The notes under the pieces are model-generated. The model saw only the letters and a program-made list of their open reading frames with translations, did no database searches and was not told the origin of the DNA. Below are positions 1-7,931 of a stretch of 64,000 bases of DNA, one piece after another. This DNA comes from Streptomyces sp. PsTaAH-137 (GTDB lineage Bacteria; Actinomycetota; Actinomycetes; Streptomycetales; Streptomycetaceae), in the NCBI RefSeq assembly GCF_003259365.1, contig NZ_QLLY01000020.1:78749-142748 (forward strand), written 5' to 3'. A program made the position numbers and the translations under genes. Position 1 is the stretch's first letter, and every line of letters begins with the position of its first letter.

Positions 1-365
1 TCGTCTCCGTCGCCCTCGGCGTCGTCGCGATGAGCGGCAGCTGGCTCGGCACCGTCGCCTCGGCCCGTGAGTCCCTCATCGGGCAGCTCAACACCTCGCA
101 GTCCGCCAGCGTCGCCACCCAGGTCTCCGAGGTCTACGGCGACTCCTGGCACGCCGCCGCCCTGGTCGGCGGTGTCTTCTCCCTGATCGCGCTGATCGTC
201 GGCGCGTTCGTGCTGGTCCGGCCCGCTTTCGGGGTGCCCGGCCGGCCGCAGGCGATCTGGATCAAGTCCGTGGCGTGGGCCGGTGTCTCGCTCGGCGTCC
301 TGGGGCTGCTGCTCGCCGTCGCCAAGTACTCCGACCTCCTGCTCGGGCTGCCCAAGACCAGCTGA
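1..365 (+). CDS. C-terminal part of an integral membrane protein (5' end outside window)
   Basis: The reading frame is open from base 3 to the stop at 363-365, so the start lies upstream of the window. About 120 residues are visible. Two hydrophobic segments stand out: one around AALVGGVFSLIALIVGAFVLV and one around GVSLGVLGLLLAVAKY, joined by a short loop containing VPGRPQ. This looks like the last two membrane helices of a conserved Streptomyces membrane protein. No catalytic motif is visible and I do not recognise the family. A tandem octamer and a hairpin follow the stop, so it is probably the last gene of its transcript. Confidence 0.7.
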   Translation, partial: VSVALGVVAMSGSWLGTVASARESLIGQLNTSQSASVATQVSEVYGDSWHAAALVGGVFSLIALIVGAFVLVRPAFGVPGRPQAIWIKSVAWAGVSLGVLGLLLAVAKYSDLLLGLPKTS

Positions 366-375
366 GCCACGATCC

Positions 376-407
376 GAGGTCCTGAGGTACTGAGGTCCTA
401 AGGTCCT
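376..407. repeat. Four tandem octamers (GAGGTCCT-type)
   Basis: Four head-to-tail copies of an 8-base unit are visible: GAGGTCCT, GAGGTACT, GAGGTCCT, AAGGTCCT. A partial fifth copy (GGTCCTAAGG) follows after six bases. The array sits just after the stop codon at 365 and just before the hairpin at 426-453. Its function is unknown; slippage-prone tandem repeats of this type are usually neutral. Confidence 0.75.
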
Positions 408-425
408 TACGAGGGTCCTAAGGAT

Positions 426-453
426 CCCGGGGAGCCGCCTAAGGCACCCCGGG
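426..453 (+). terminator. Hairpin after the first gene
   Basis: CCCGGGG (426-432) pairs with CCCCGGG (447-453), and a smaller GCC-TAA-GGC hairpin lies in the loop. There is no U-tract, as is common for Streptomyces terminators. It lies between the stop at 365 and the next start at 565. Confidence 0.45.
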
Positions 454-564
454 GCCCGCCGGATGCGGCACTCTCCCGATGTGCTGCACCCCCCTGGGAA
501 ACGAGAGTTGAGGCATCGCGGAAGACACCGCGAGAGCAACGGCGATCGTCACCAGGGAGACGAG

Positions 565-756
565 ATGTTCGAGTACGAGATGCACCAGGTCCGCTCCGCC
601 GAACTCATCCGGCAGGCCGACGAGCACCGCCGGGCGCGGGCCGCCCTCGCGGACCGCAAGACCCGCAAGGCGGAGCGGAGTTCCACCACCAAGGACGCCG
701 AGGGGCCGGTGAGTACCGGCGGTCCGCGTCGCTCGCGCTTCGCCCGTACGGCGTGA
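565..756 (+). CDS. Small charged conserved hypothetical protein (63 aa)
   Basis: The predicted protein begins MFEYEMHQVRSAELIRQADEHRRARAALADRK and ends in a basic, Ser/Gly-rich tail. I chose ATG 565 because it has a clear ribosome binding site (AGGGAGA, 553-559); an earlier in-frame start at 463 would add a stretch with non-coding base use. The central region is a charged amphipathic helix with no Cys pairs or membrane segment. Small proteins with this helical start are common in Streptomyces and have no known function. It ends before a perfect hairpin at 795-830, so it is probably monocistronic. Confidence 0.6.
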   Translation: MFEYEMHQVRSAELIRQADEHRRARAALADRKTRKAERSSTTKDAEGPVSTGGPRRSRFARTA

Positions 757-794
757 ACACGGTGTCCCGGCCCGGAGCCAGAGGGGGCCGGACG

Positions 795-830
795 GAAGGG
801 GAGGACGGCACGGCTGCCGTCCTCCCCTTC
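795..830. terminator. Perfect 16-bp hairpin terminator
   Basis: Bases 795-810 and 815-830 are exact reverse complements around a CGGC tetraloop. There is no U-tract. It separates the small gene ending at 756 from the regulator starting at 879. Its position also argues against starting the regulator at the earlier in-frame GTG at 753. Confidence 0.75.
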
Positions 831-878
831 TCCACGCTCCCGGCAGAAAACAGTGCCGGGCTGTCAGACGCGTGTGCG

Positions 879-3800
879 ATGCTCAGCGACGTGGAGACCA
901 GGTCCGTCAGCCCGGTGTTCGTCGGCCGCGCCGACGAACTCGGCATATTGAACACCGCCCTCGGCCGCGCCGCCGCAGGCGAGCCGCAGGCCCTGCTGCT
1001 CGGCGGGGAGGCCGGTGTCGGCAAGACCCGGCTCGTCGAGGAGTTCGCCGCGAACGCCTGCGCGCGCGGCGCCGTCGTCGTCACCGGCGGCTGCGTCGAG
1101 ATCGGCGCCGACGGCCTGCCGTTCGCCCCCTTCTCCACCGCCCTGCGCGCCCTGCGCCGCGCCCTGCCCGACGAGCTGGACCGGGCCGCCGCCGGACGCG
1201 AGGACGAACTCGCGCGCATCCTGCCGGAACTGGGCGACGGCCTGGCCCGGGGCCGCGACGGCCGCGGCGACGAGAGCGCCACCGCCCTGCTCTTCGAACT
1301 GACCGCCCGCCTCCTCGAACAGGTCGCCGCCGAGCGCACCGTCGTGGTCGTCCTGGAGGACCTGCACTGGGCGGACGCCTCCACCCGCCATCTGCTGGCG
1401 TACCTCTTCCGCACCCTGCGCAGCGGCCGCCTCGCCGTCGTCGCCACCTACCGCGCCGACGACGTGCACCGCCGCCACCCGCTGCGCCCCCTGCTCGCCG
1501 AGCTCGACCGGCTGCGCACCGTCACCCGCATCGAGCTGGGCCGCCTCACCCGCGACGAGGTGTCCCGCCAGGTCGCCGGGATCATCGCCGCCGAACCCGA
1601 GCGCTCGGTCGTCGACGACATCTTCCGCCGCTCCGACGGCAACGCCTTCTTCGTCGAGGAACTGGCCGTCTCCGCCGCCGAGGGCTGCGCCACCGGCCTC
1701 ACCGACTCCCTGCGCGACGTCCTGCTCGTCCGCGTCGAATCACTCTCCGAGTCCGCCCAGCGCATCGCCCGGATCTGCGCCGAGGGCGGCTCCACCGTCG
1801 AGTACCCGCTGCTCGAAGCCGTCGCCGGGCTCGGCGCCGACGAACTCATCGAGGCGCTGCGCGCCGCCGTCGGCGCCAACATCCTGCTCGCCACCACCGA
1901 GGGCGACGGCTACCGCTTCCGCCACTCCCTGGTCCGCGAGGCGGTCAGCGACGACCTGCTGCCCGGCGAGCGCTCCCGCATCAACCGCCGCTACGCCGAA
2001 GCCCTGGAGGCCGACCCGACGCTGGTCCCCGCCGACTCCCGCGTCATGCGCCGGGCCAGCTACTGGTACCACGCCCACGACGCGGCCAAGGCGCTGCCCG
2101 CCGTCCTCGACGCCTCCGTGGAGGCCCGCCACCGGCACGCCTACTCCGAGCAACTGCGGCTCCTGGAGCGGGCGATGGAGCTGTGGGACAGGACACCGGA
2201 GGAGATCCGCGCCGCGCTCCACATGGGCGACTACTCCTCGGCCTACCGCTCCTGCGGCTGCGACCCCGCCGAGACCCGGCTCGACTTCCTCGACCTCATG
2301 GCCGAGGCGGCCGACGCGGGCCGGCTGTGCGGCGAGCGGGAGCGCGCCCTGAAGATCGGCAAGCGCGCGATCCGCATCCTGGAGGACGCCGAGGCCGACG
2401 GCGCGGGCGACCCGCTGCTCGCCGCCTGGTTCTGGCTCCAGCGCTCGCGGATCATCTCCCACATCGCGCGCGGCAACGGCTGGGACGAGATCGCCAAGGC
2501 GCAGGAGCTGGTCCGCGGCCTGCCTCCGTCCGCCGTGCACGCCGAGGTCCTCGCGCACGCCGCCGCCTGGGGCATGCTGCACCGCCCGGGCGCCGAGACC
2601 CTGGCCGCCGCCGAGCGTGCCGTGGAGTACGCCCGCATGGTCGGCGACCAGGAGGTCGAGCTGCACGCCCGGCTGGTGCGCGGCGGCCTCCTGGTGGACG
2701 CGGGCTCCGTCGAGCAGGGCTTCACCGAGCTGTACGAGGTGCGCGAGCGCTCCATGGAGCTGGGCCTGATGGCCCGGACCAACAACGTGAACGTCAACCT
2801 GCCCTCCGCCCTGGAGAGCGCGGGCCGCTCCGCCGAGTCCGTGCGCATCTGCGAGGAGGGCATCGCCTTCTACCACCGCCACGGCCTCACCGACACCAAG
2901 GGCTGGATCGTCTCCAACAAGTCCGAGTCCCTGGTCTCCCTGGGCCGCTGGGACGATGCCGTCGACGCGGCCGAGTGGGCCCGCGGCTTCTGCCTGAGCG
3001 ACAAGCCGCGCGCCACGTCCCTGACCCAGCTGGCCGCCGTCGCCGTCGGGCGCGGCGCCTTCCAGGAGGCGGACCGGCAGCTCGCCGCCGCACGGCGCTA
3101 CATCGGCACCCACGATCCCCAGCCGCAGTACGACCTGCCGATCGCCCATCGCGCCATCGAGCTCGCCGCCGCCCAGGGCCGCCTGCTCGACGCCCGTACC
3201 GAACTGGCCAGGATCGTCGACGCCGGGCTGCCGCCCGGCAGCCACCGCTATCTGTGGCCGATGCTGCGCACCGCCGCCGAGGCCGAGGCCGACGCCCGGG
3301 GGCTGCCGGCCGCCGACGCCGGACGCGCCGAGGCCGTCGCCCGGATCAGGGCCGCCGCCAAGCGGCAGGCCACGCCCGTCCCGGTCTGGCTCGCCCACGA
3401 CCAGTGGGTCCGTACCGAGCTGCTGCGCGCCGAGGGCCGCGACACCCCCGACGACTGGTCCGCCACCGTCACCGTGCTCGAACCCCTCGACCGCCCCTAC
3501 GACCTCGCCCGCGCCCGGCACCGGCTCGCCGAGTCCCTGCTGGCCCGCGCCGAGGACGACGACCGCGACCGCGCCACCGAACTGCTCCGCCTCGCCGCCG
3601 CCGTCGCGAGCCACCTCGGTGCCCGACCGCTCGCCGAGTCCGTCGCGCTGCTCGCCCAGCGCGCCCGGATCGGTCTCACCCGTGACGCGCCGCGCCGGGA
3701 CGTCCCCGCCGACCCCGCCGAGGAGCTGGGCCTGACCAGCCGCGAGCGCGACGTGCTGCGCCTGGTCACCGCGGGCCGCAGCAACCGCCAGATCGCCGAG

Positions 3801-3932
3801 GAACTGTTCATCTCGCCGAAGACCGCCAGCGTCCACGTCTCCAACATCCTGGCCAAGCTGGGCGTGGCGGGCCGCGGCGAGGCCGCCGCGCTCGCCCACC
3901 GCCTGCGGCTCTTCCCGGCCGTCCGGAGCTGA
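879..3932 (+). CDS. LAL-type LuxR family transcriptional regulator with AAA/NTPase domain (1017 aa)
   Basis: This is a large ATP-binding LuxR regulator. The N-terminal NTPase has a Walker A motif (GEAGVGKT, about residues 43-50) and a Walker B-like VVVVLEDLHWAD (about 155-165). A long helical TPR-like middle follows. The C-terminal LuxR helix-turn-helix starts near residue 949 (LTSRERDVLRLV...NRQIAEELFISPKTASVHVSNILAKLG). Regulators of this class usually sense a ligand through the TPR part and activate nearby genes. ATG 879 is preferred because it lies after the terminator at 795-830; GTG 891 is an alternative. The following 201-bp gene starts 51 bp downstream. The target is unknown. A second LAL regulator lies at 16468-19392. 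Confidence 0.9.
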   Translation: MLSDVETRSVSPVFVGRADELGILNTALGRAAAGEPQALLLGGEAGVGKTRLVEEFAANACARGAVVVTGGCVEIGADGLPFAPFSTALRALRRALPDELDRAAAGREDELARILPELGDGLARGRDGRGDESATALLFELTARLLEQVAAERTVVVVLEDLHWADASTRHLLAYLFRTLRSGRLAVVATYRADDVHRRHPLRPLLAELDRLRTVTRIELGRLTRDEVSRQVAGIIAAEPERSVVDDIFRRSDGNAFFVEELAVSAAEGCATGLTDSLRDVLLVRVESLSESAQRIARICAEGGSTVEYPLLEAVAGLGADELIEALRAAVGANILLATTEGDGYRFRHSLVREAVSDDLLPGERSRINRRYAEALEADPTLVPADSRVMRRASYWYHAHDAAKALPAVLDASVEARHRHAYSEQLRLLERAMELWDRTPEEIRAALHMGDYSSAYRSCGCDPAETRLDFLDLMAEAADAGRLCGERERALKIGKRAIRILEDAEADGAGDPLLAAWFWLQRSRIISHIARGNGWDEIAKAQELVRGLPPSAVHAEVLAHAAAWGMLHRPGAETLAAAERAVEYARMVGDQEVELHARLVRGGLLVDAGSVEQGFTELYEVRERSMELGLMARTNNVNVNLPSALESAGRSAESVRICEEGIAFYHRHGLTDTKGWIVSNKSESLVSLGRWDDAVDAAEWARGFCLSDKPRATSLTQLAAVAVGRGAFQEADRQLAAARRYIGTHDPQPQYDLPIAHRAIELAAAQGRLLDARTELARIVDAGLPPGSHRYLWPMLRTAAEAEADARGLPAADAGRAEAVARIRAAAKRQATPVPVWLAHDQWVRTELLRAEGRDTPDDWSATVTVLEPLDRPYDLARARHRLAESLLARAEDDDRDRATELLRLAAAVASHLGARPLAESVALLAQRARIGLTRDAPRRDVPADPAEELGLTSRERDVLRLVTAGRSNRQIAEELFISPKTASVHVSNILAKLGVAGRGEAAALAHRLRLFPAVRS

Positions 3933-3983
3933 GTCGTACGCTGGACGGCGGAGCCCGGCCGGACGAGCCAGGGGAGGCACACC

Positions 3984-4184
3984 GTGTTCAACATGTTCGA
4001 GGAGCTGTTCTCGCCCGGACGCAAGCACACGAACGACGAGCGCAAGCGCCTGGAGCTGACCCGCGTCGATCTCGACGACGGCGACCCGGGCCGCGGCCCG
4101 ATAGACCTCACCTCGGGCAAGGTCGTCGTGCGTCGGCCTCGTCCGGAGCCCGATGACGAGACCGCCGACGACGAGGTCAGCTGA
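3984..4184 (+). CDS. DUF6191-like small conserved protein (66 aa)
   Basis: The protein begins (V)FNMFEELFSPGRKHTNDERKRLELTRVDLDDGDPGRGPIDL and ends in an acidic tail. This pattern, an FEELFSPG helix followed by RLELTR and a D/G-rich stretch, matches the small Streptomyces proteins grouped as DUF6191. The GTG start has a strong ribosome binding site (GGGGAGG, 3971-3977). Its stop overlaps the stop of the convergent lipoprotein gene by 8 bp around a GTCAGCTGAC palindrome. Function unknown. Confidence 0.75.
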   Translation: MFNMFEELFSPGRKHTNDERKRLELTRVDLDDGDPGRGPIDLTSGKVVVRRPRPEPDDETADDEVS

Positions 4185-5346
4185 CCTCCAGCTCCAGGAT
4201 CCGGTCGTCGCCCTTGCCGGGCGTGCCCCGGCTGTCGGTCTCGCTCGTCACCAGCCACAGCTTGTCGCCGCCGGCCGCGACCACCGTGCGCAGCCGCCCG
4301 TACTTCCCCTTGAGGAACGCCTGCGGATCGTGCGCCGCCTTCGTGCCGTCCAGGGGAACCCGCCACAGCCGCTCGCCCCGCAGGCCCGCCATCCAGATCG
4401 ACCCCTTCGCGTACGCGATGCCGCTGGGCGACGCCTCCGAGGTGTGCCACTGGGCGATCGGGTCGTGGTACTGGGAGTCGTCGCTCTTGCCCTCGGCGTC
4501 CGGCCAGCCGTAGTCGTCACCGGCCACGATGTTGTTCAGCTCGTCCCAGGTGTCCTGGCCGAACTCCGAGGCCCACAGCCGCTTGTCCGTGTCCCAGGCG
4601 AGGCCCTGCACATTGCGGTGCCCGTACGAGTAGACGGGGGAGTCGCCGAAGGGATTGCCGGGCGCGGGCTCTCCGTCCGGGGTGAGCCGCAGGATCTTGC
4701 CGCCCGTGGACTTCCGGTCCTGCGCCAGCTCGGTGTGGTACGTCTCGCCGGTGCCGACGTACAGCAGATCGTCGGGGCCGAACGCGATCCGGCCGCCGTT
4801 GTGGTTGGTGCCCTTGGGGATGCCCTTGAACACCGTGTCCGGCGCGCCCAGCTGCTCGCCCGCGGGCTTCTTGTCGTCGTAGATCATGCGTGCGACGCGG
4901 TTGTCCGACGCGGTCGTGAAGTACGCGTAGACCATGTGGTCCGACGCGTAGTCGGGGGAGAGGGCGAGGCCGAGGAGGCCGCCCTCACCGGCCGGGGCCA
5001 CCCCGGGCACCGAGCCCAGCTCCGTCTTCTTCCCGGTGTCCGTGTCCACCCGGGTGATCGTCCCCTCGTCGCGGGACGAGACGAGCAGTCCGCCCTCGGG
5101 CAGCGGGGCGAGCCCCCACGGCGACTTCAAGTTCTCGGTGACCGTGCGCACCACCCGGACCGAGCCCTTCGCCGCGGGCACGGTGCCCGAGGATCCGGAG
5201 GCACTGGGCGTGTCCGCGCCGGACCGGCCGGACGGCGTTCTCTTCTCGCCCGCGCCTCCGTCGTCCCCGGACGAGCAGCCCGCGGTGAGCAGCAGCGCGG
5301 CGCAGGCGGCCAGGGCGAGTGCGGGCCGGACAGCTGTACGTGGCAC
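4177..5346 (-). CDS. PQQ-dependent sugar dehydrogenase / sorbosone dehydrogenase family lipoprotein
   Basis: The 389-residue protein starts with a lipoprotein signal peptide ending in LLLTAGCSS (lipobox T-A-G-C). It continues as a six-bladed propeller typical of soluble glucose/sorbosone dehydrogenases: the blade motifs LKSPWGLAPLPEGGLLVSSR, GLLGLALSPDY, NHNGGRIAFGPDDLLYVGTGE and YSYGHRNVQGLAWD are visible, and the NHNGG and GHRNVQG motifs are family hallmarks. It should be membrane-anchored on the outer face and oxidise a sugar or aldose with PQQ. No PQQ biosynthesis gene is in the window. GTG 5346 has AAGGGA seven bases upstream; an ATG at 5400 would place the signal peptide too far inside. 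Confidence 0.85.
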   Translation of the reverse strand: MPRTAVRPALALAACAALLLTAGCSSGDDGGAGEKRTPSGRSGADTPSASGSSGTVPAAKGSVRVVRTVTENLKSPWGLAPLPEGGLLVSSRDEGTITRVDTDTGKKTELGSVPGVAPAGEGGLLGLALSPDYASDHMVYAYFTTASDNRVARMIYDDKKPAGEQLGAPDTVFKGIPKGTNHNGGRIAFGPDDLLYVGTGETYHTELAQDRKSTGGKILRLTPDGEPAPGNPFGDSPVYSYGHRNVQGLAWDTDKRLWASEFGQDTWDELNNIVAGDDYGWPDAEGKSDDSQYHDPIAQWHTSEASPSGIAYAKGSIWMAGLRGERLWRVPLDGTKAAHDPQAFLKGKYGRLRTVVAAGGDKLWLVTSETDSRGTPGKGDDRILELEVS

Positions 5347-5453
5347 GGTCGGGTCCCTTCGACACAGGAAGCGCGGGATGTGCGCGGTTCTCCTGTTCAT
5401 ACTCCGCTCGCCCCGCCCGGGTTCCCGATCTCCGCGCAGACAATCCGTAGGGG

Positions 5454-6467
5454 TCAGTCCCAGGAGCCCCGCGCCGGGGGCAGCCCCGCGATCTCCGCCA
5501 GATCGGCGTCCGTCAGCGTCAGGTGCGCCGCCGCCGCGTTCTCGGCCGCCCAGCGCTCGTGCTTCGTGCCCGGTACGGGGATCACGGTGCGGCCGCGCGA
5601 CAGCACCCAGGCCAGCGCCACCTGCGCCGGTGTCACGTCCGCGCCGTGCCGCGCCGCGATCCGGCGCAGCCCCGCCACGACGGGCTGGTTCGCGGCCATC
5701 ATCTCGGCGGTGAAGCGCGGGTGCCGGGCCCGTACGTCGTCGGGCTCGAAGCCCTCGCCCGGGGTGAGCGTCCCGCTCAGGAAGCCGTTGCCCAGCGGCA
5801 TCGCCGCCAGGAAGCCCACACCGCGCGCCGAGCACCACGGCAGCAGCGCCGCGAGCGCCTCCGGCGACCACACGGACAGCTCGGCCATCACCGCGCTCAC
5901 CGGGAAGACCTGCTGGATCCGCTCCAGCTGCCGAATCGTTCCGGCATGCAGCCCGTCCCTCCCGCCGCGGCGGGAGGCCCGGGCCCCCACCGCGCACAGC
6001 CCGAGCGCGCGCACCTTCCCGGCGCGCACCAGCTCCGCCATCGCACCCCAGGTCTCCTCGACGGGTACCTCGGGGTCGGCGCGATGCAGCTGATACAGGT
6101 CGATGCGGTCCGTCTGGAGGCGGCGCAGCGACGCGTCGCAGGCCCGCCGCACATACCCCGGGCGGCCGTTGGCGACGATGTGCTGCTCGCCGACGAGCAG
6201 CCCCACCTTGGTCGACACGAACGCGTCCGCGCGCCGCTCCTTCAGGACCCGGCCGAGCAGCAGCTCATTGGTGAACGGCCCGTACATGTCCGCCGTGTCG
6301 AGCAGCGAGCACCCCCGGTCCAACGCCGTGTGCACCGCCCGCAGGGACTCCTCCCCGCGCCGCCGCGAGCCGGTGTACGCCCAGTTCATCGGCATGCAGC
6401 CGAGTCCGACCGCCCCCACCTCGAGCGCCGCGGCGCCGATCGCCCGGCGCGCACCTGCTGGCTCCAC
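5454..6467 (-). CDS. Aldo/keto reductase
   Basis: The 337-residue TIM-barrel oxidoreductase shows the family pattern: GAVGLGCMPMNWAY near the N terminus, DRGCSLLDTADMYG with the catalytic Asp and Tyr, FVSTKVGLL with the catalytic Lys, DLYQLHRADPEVPVEETWGAMAELVRAGKVRALGLC, and a C-terminal VIPVPGTKHERWAAEN NADPH-binding region. It probably reduces small carbonyl compounds in the cytoplasm; the substrate is not predictable. GTG 6467 follows GAGGGAGGG by about ten bases. It is divergent from the dehydrogenase at 6544, with a 76-bp shared intergenic region. Confidence 0.88.
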   Translation of the reverse strand: MEPAGARRAIGAAALEVGAVGLGCMPMNWAYTGSRRRGEESLRAVHTALDRGCSLLDTADMYGPFTNELLLGRVLKERRADAFVSTKVGLLVGEQHIVANGRPGYVRRACDASLRRLQTDRIDLYQLHRADPEVPVEETWGAMAELVRAGKVRALGLCAVGARASRRGGRDGLHAGTIRQLERIQQVFPVSAVMAELSVWSPEALAALLPWCSARGVGFLAAMPLGNGFLSGTLTPGEGFEPDDVRARHPRFTAEMMAANQPVVAGLRRIAARHGADVTPAQVALAWVLSRGRTVIPVPGTKHERWAAENAAAAHLTLTDADLAEIAGLPPARGSWD

Positions 6468-6543
6468 GTGCCCGTGACCCTCCCTCGCTGAGGCCCCCAA
6501 CCTAACCTCTGCGCCCGAGACGCTCTGACATAGCCTCCTGACC

Positions 6544-7482
6544 ATGACTGGTGATGTATGGCTCCCCTTCCCCGCCGACGAGGTCCCCGGGCTCCCCGAA
6601 GGGCTCAACTACCGCTTCTGGGACGGTGACTCCGAGTTCCCGGCGGACCCGGCGGAGTGCGCCTTCTACGTCGTTCCCTACGCGAAGGGCGCCGAGGTCT
6701 CCGTACGCCCGCTGCCGCGGATGAGCGCCGTCCACACGGTCCAGACCCTCACGGCGGGCGTGGACCACGTACAGGGCGGGCTCAAGTACCTGCGCCCCGG
6801 TGTGCAGTTGTGCAACGCGCGCGGTGTGCACGACGCCAGCACCGCCGAACTCGCGCTCACCCTCACCCTCGCCTCCCTGCGCGGCATCCCCGACTTCGTG
6901 CGCGGCCAGGAGCGCGGCGAGTGGCTCTCCGGATTCCGCCCGGCGCTCGCCGACAAGACCGTGCTGATCCTCGGATACGGCGCCATCGGCAGCGCCGTCG
7001 AGGACCGGCTCGTCCCCTTCGAGGTCGCGCGGGTCGTGCGCGTCGCACGCTCCGCCCGCACCACGGAGCGCGGCCCGGTGCACGCGCTGACCGACCTGCC
7101 CGGCCTGCTGCCCGAGGCCGACGTTGTCATCGTCGTCACCCCGCTCACCGAGGACACCCGCGGCCTCGTGGGCGCGGACTTCCTGGCCCGGCTCAAGGAC
7201 GGCGCGCTCCTGGTGAACGTCGGGCGCGGTCCCGTCGTCGACACCAAGGCGCTGCTCGCGGAGGTCGAGAACGGCCGGATCCTCGCCGCCCTGGACGTCA
7301 CCGACCCCGAACCGCTGCCCCGGGACCATCCGTTGTGGCAGGCTCCGGGAGTGCTCATCTCGCCGCACGTCGGCGGACCCACGTCCGCCTTCCTGCCCCG
7401 CGCCAAGAGACTGCTCGCCGCCCAGCTGACCCGGTTCGCGGAGGGAAAGCCCCTCGACAACCTCGTGCTCACCGTCGGCTGA
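6544..7482 (+). CDS. D-isomer-specific 2-hydroxyacid dehydrogenase
   Basis: The 312-residue protein has the NAD-binding Rossmann motif VLILGYGAIGSAVEDRL near residue 140. The three catalytic residues of the family are present: Arg in VNVGRGPVVD, Glu in DVTDPEPLP and His in ISPHVGGPT. The N-terminal substrate domain is short and diverged from SerA (compare 14821-16422), so this is not a second phosphoglycerate dehydrogenase. It most likely reduces a 2-keto acid such as glyoxylate or hydroxypyruvate. The ribosome binding site in front of ATG 6544 is weak. Confidence 0.88.
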   Translation: MTGDVWLPFPADEVPGLPEGLNYRFWDGDSEFPADPAECAFYVVPYAKGAEVSVRPLPRMSAVHTVQTLTAGVDHVQGGLKYLRPGVQLCNARGVHDASTAELALTLTLASLRGIPDFVRGQERGEWLSGFRPALADKTVLILGYGAIGSAVEDRLVPFEVARVVRVARSARTTERGPVHALTDLPGLLPEADVVIVVTPLTEDTRGLVGADFLARLKDGALLVNVGRGPVVDTKALLAEVENGRILAALDVTDPEPLPRDHPLWQAPGVLISPHVGGPTSAFLPRAKRLLAAQLTRFAEGKPLDNLVLTVG

Positions 7483-7931
7483 CAGCCGTCACCGGCGTCC
7501 CCGCGGCCCCACGGATCCCTTCCGTGCGACCGCCCGCCCCCGGGTGCTGACGCTCCGCGCCCGCCCGGATGCACCCCGTGCCGCCATCGCCGCTGGTCGT
7601 CACGGAGAGTAGAGGAACTATGTCCCTGAGTGACGAGACTGGTGTATCGTCCCGACTGGGGCAGCGCCGCTCGGCACCATGCGGCGCCGGGGACTTGTGA
7701 CGGACTGCGAGGGGGGCGACGGGCGATGCACGGCCTATGGGCACACAATCCGACGCGGCGGGACCGACGGCTGGTCCGCCGGTCCTCACGTTCGCCCGTG
7801 CACGGGCGAAGTACCGGCTGCCGCAGGGGACACACGTACCGGAGCGGACCGCGCGGCGGCCGCAGAAAGCATCCGCAGACCGGGCAGGGCAAGACAGACG
7901 TGGGGGCAGCCCGGCGGACCGGGGCGGGCCG

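Noticed and set aside
872..3685. 937-codon plus-strand ORF overlapping the LuxR gene
   Set aside because: It is an Arg/Pro-rich translation in the wrong frame of the regulator; the LuxR frame has Walker motifs and an HTH.
4153..6093. 646-codon ORF opposite the sorbosone dehydrogenase and aldo/keto reductase genes
   Set aside because: It is antisense to two recognisable proteins and has no motif.
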